Shown piece by piece: positions 62,067 to 64,000 of a stretch of 64,000 bases of DNA. The position numbers and the translations under genes were made by a program. Source of the DNA: CBFHSF01 sp965661055 (GTDB lineage Bacteria > Bacteroidota > Bacteroidia > Flavobacteriales > Schleiferiaceae); NCBI GenBank assembly GCA_965661055.1, contig CBFICS010000011.1:1-64000 (forward strand), given 5' to 3'. The first letter of the stretch is position 1. The number at the start of each line of letters is the position of its first letter. Under the pieces are notes generated by a model, which was not told where the DNA came from, did not search any database, and saw nothing but the letters and a program-made list of their open reading frames with translations.

Positions 62067-62086
62067 AATAATTGAACTCGTAATTA

Positions 62087-64000
62087 TTAATTCTTTTCGA
62101 AACGAATCGTTCTTATTCCCTTAGCGCTTTGAACTTGGAAAAGGTATACCCCTTTTACTAGTGTAGAAATACCTATCTGTTTAACTGATTGGCCTCTATT
62201 GGCGCGTACTGAAGAGTTGTGTAATACTCTTCCAGCCATGTCAACCATGGTGATGTCAAAAGAGGTTTCTTCTGAAAGGTCAAAATCTAAATTGATAATA
62301 TTATTAGCTGGATTTGGGAAAAGAGAAATCGTTCCGTTTTCATTATCCCATTCTTGAACTCCAATGGTAGTGTTCATATTGATATCATCAAGATAGAAGT
62401 TGTTTCCTCCATCGCCAACAAATTTAAACATGAACATCAAATTGTCAGTGGTGCCAATATAGCTTGTTAGATCAATATTTGTAGATTTCCAATCGCTTTG
62501 AGAGCTTGGAACATAAGGTGAGTTTGCAACGTTTGCTCCGGTGGTCAACGCAAAAGAAGATAGAATTTTTTTCTGGTCCCAAGTTTGACCGCAATCAGGA
62601 GAAACATAGATTTCAAATTTATCACCACTTGAACCGTCTTTTTTAACAAATGCATGCTTAAAAGTTAGGCTGGCCGTAGCGGCAAATTTTATTTCTACTG
62701 GATCTGAAATTAACCTGTCTGACTCACCTTTGTTAAAGGCCACATCAAAATTGTTAATGTAAACAGATTTTGAACCTGAGTAGGCGGCATTGTTTGATAT
62801 CTCCCAAGTAATTCCGTTGTCATCATCAACAACCACCCAGTTTGTACCTGGTACTGCATTATTTTCAAAACCTTCTACAAAAGTCAAGATGTGTTTTGGT
62901 GGTGCAATAAATGTTTGGAAATAGTTTGTCTTGGTAACGCTATTGGTTCCTTGCGCATTGGTTATTGTCAATGTTGCACTGTGGTATCCAGGACTAGCAT
63001 AGGTTACCGATGGATTCTTGGTTGAAGAAGTAGCTGGCGTTCCGCCAGGAAACTGCCAACTGTAGGTTACACCTGGTTGTCCGCCAAAATCTGATGTGTT
63101 TTCAAAAGTGATGGTTTCACCCGCGCAATAGTATTTTTTATCTAAGTTGAAACTGGCTACAGGGTCACAGTTTGCTGGTGTTCCTGAAATACCCGTGGCA
63201 ATTAGGTTGGCAGAAGTCGTTAGGGATCCACGAAGCTGATTGTTGTTTAAAACCGCTTTAGCTCTATTTTTTTGTCCTGCGGTAAATGCGTTTTGACATA
63301 CTTCGTCGGTATAATCCATATAGTTTTCAATCATATCCGGTAGGTTAGGATTGTCATTACTACATGTGTTGGTTGAGAAGGAACAACCATTGTTTGCCGC
63401 AGCAACCGGAGGAGTGTCTCCAACTTGGTCGCCTGAAAAACACCCCCCCTGAAAAGTATGATAAAGGTTTACCCAGTGTCCTACTTCGTGAGTCAAAGTC
63501 CTACCATAACCTCCATTGGCCGTCCCAATTCTACCCATATGGTCATGTCTCATAACAATTCCATCATCGGTTTTAGGCTGCCCTATGTAAGGAAATGAAG
63601 AGTATCCTAGAATGATCCCGTTTCCAGCTACGGGTCTATCGATAAATTCAACAGTCCAAATATTTAGATACATGTCGTTGTCCCAATTCACCAATCCCTT
63701 AACGTTTTGGTTCCCTGCCAAGGCAAATTCTGAATAGGTACGAGTAATTCCGTTGGTACAATTTCCGTCGGGATCAATTTTTGCCAATTCAAATTCAATC
63801 TCCATGTCGGCATTGATGTTTCCAAAAACAGCGCTTCTAAAGTTTCCCGCGTCAGCGTTCATCTTTCTAAAGTCTTCATTCAAGACATCAATAGCATCTT
63901 GAACCTGAGCGTCAGAAATATTTTGGTAATCATCGTAATAGATAACGTGCACTACCACGGGAATTTTGTGAACCACCGATTGAGTACCTTCGGTATTGTT
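62087..64000 (-). CDS. Secreted M43 (pappalysin-type) zinc metalloprotease with PKD and type IX sorting domain, N-terminus cut by window edge
   Basis: The frame is open to the right edge, so the signal peptide and start are outside. About 637 residues are seen. The catalytic HEVGHWVNLYH (zinc HExxHxxxxxH, encoded about 63460-63490) and the NYMDYTDEVC Met-turn mark the M43 family. A PKD-like domain follows (NTSDFGGQPGVTYSWQFPGG, then NPSVTYASPGYHSATLTI), then a concanavalin/MAM-type beta domain with D-D-I-N-M. The C-terminal type IX secretion sorting domain runs SLFPNPANNIINLDFDL to RFEKN. Such proteins are exported to the surface or medium. Substrate unknown. Confidence 0.9.
   Translation of the reverse strand, partial: NNTEGTQSVVHKIPVVVHVIYYDDYQNISDAQVQDAIDVLNEDFRKMNADAGNFRSAVFGNINADMEIEFELAKIDPDGNCTNGITRTYSEFALAGNQNVKGLVNWDNDMYLNIWTVEFIDRPVAGNGIILGYSSFPYIGQPKTDDGIVMRHDHMGRIGTANGGYGRTLTHEVGHWVNLYHTFQGGCFSGDQVGDTPPVAAANNGCSFSTNTCSNDNPNLPDMIENYMDYTDEVCQNAFTAGQKNRAKAVLNNNQLRGSLTTSANLIATGISGTPANCDPVASFNLDKKYYCAGETITFENTSDFGGQPGVTYSWQFPGGTPATSSTKNPSVTYASPGYHSATLTITNAQGTNSVTKTNYFQTFIAPPKHILTFVEGFENNAVPGTNWVVVDDDNGITWEISNNAAYSGSKSVYINNFDVAFNKGESDRLISDPVEIKFAATASLTFKHAFVKKDGSSGDKFEIYVSPDCGQTWDQKKILSSFALTTGANVANSPYVPSSQSDWKSTNIDLTSYIGTTDNLMFMFKFVGDGGNNFYLDDINMNTTIGVQEWDNENGTISLFPNPANNIINLDFDLSEETSFDITMVDMAGRVLHNSSVRANRGQSVKQIGISTLVKGVYLFQVQSAKGIRTIRFEKN

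Larger units (their letters stand above)
61778..62086. other. 309-base stretch between convergent genes
   Basis: It holds the ExbD operon terminator at one end and the protease terminator at the other. Between them (about 61830-62040) I see no gene, repeat or RNA structure. Confidence 0.7.

Noticed and set aside
1..64000. CRISPR arrays, insertion sequences, prophage or a dedicated defence island
   Set aside because: No regular spaced repeats, transposase, integrase, capsid or known defence genes were found; the genes are mainly housekeeping and envelope functions.

Overview
This window is an AT-rich chromosomal segment of a member of the Bacteroidota, most likely a marine-type Flavobacteriales. 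The evidence is a family content largely restricted to that phylum: a DUF2723 membrane protein, a DUF6427/DUF6341 pair, an HU-CCDC81/SPOR protein, DUF4296, DUF5686, a C-terminal type IX secretion sorting domain, short-chain-dehydrogenase-type threonine dehydrogenase, an ExbB-ExbD-ExbD operon, and TAnnTTTG promoter elements at several genes. Genus cannot be fixed from the sequence alone. The window is densely packed with genes on both strands. I see no insertion sequence, prophage, CRISPR array or rRNA.

Layout. 1-3.5 kb: the end of a large DUF2723 gene that runs off the left edge, then a tRNA-Gln whose 3' end and terminator are partly duplicated. 3.7-8.1 kb: a repeat/FISUMP exported protein, a polysaccharide deacetylase and a ligase-associated DEXH helicase. 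8.2-15.5 kb: DUF2141, FMN reductase, thiL, gdhA, gatC/plsC, pdeM, the HU-CCDC81/SPOR protein and an acyl-CoA thioesterase. 15.5-24.8 kb: GT9, DUF6427, a 56-residue DUF6341-like gene, purD, a thioredoxin-like protein, a sodium:solute symporter, an acyl-CoA carboxylase beta subunit and MarC. 24.9-34.3 kb: metallophosphoesterase, threonine dehydrogenase, trhO, and the tyrosine-degradation genes hmgA and hpd, followed by a methyltransferase, lipoproteins and a LuxE-like protein. 34.4-42.5 kb: tyrS, a reductase, DUF4296, dihydroorotase, a dolichol-phosphate-mannose-synthase-like protein, a histidine kinase, hemW and a cyclase. 42.5-52.2 kb is an envelope block: DUF5686 protein, RND/MMPL transporter, rmlA, polyprenyl synthase and three tandem paralogous outer-membrane-type proteins. 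52.4-64 kb: sucA-sucB, tatD-ansA, tRNA-Ser, the ExbB/ExbD operon and the end of a secreted M43 metalloprotease that runs off the right edge.

Function. Most genes are housekeeping: nucleotide and cofactor synthesis, TCA cycle, tRNA charging, envelope precursor synthesis and amino-acid catabolism. I found no convincing entirely new system. The loci most worth a second look are the duplicated tRNA-Gln tail with a structured spacer, the tandem outer-membrane paralogs, a hairpin whose U-tract ends at the start codon of the methyltransferase gene, a G-quadruplex-type motif in a gene-free stretch, and the exported repeat/FISUMP protein next to a deacetylase.
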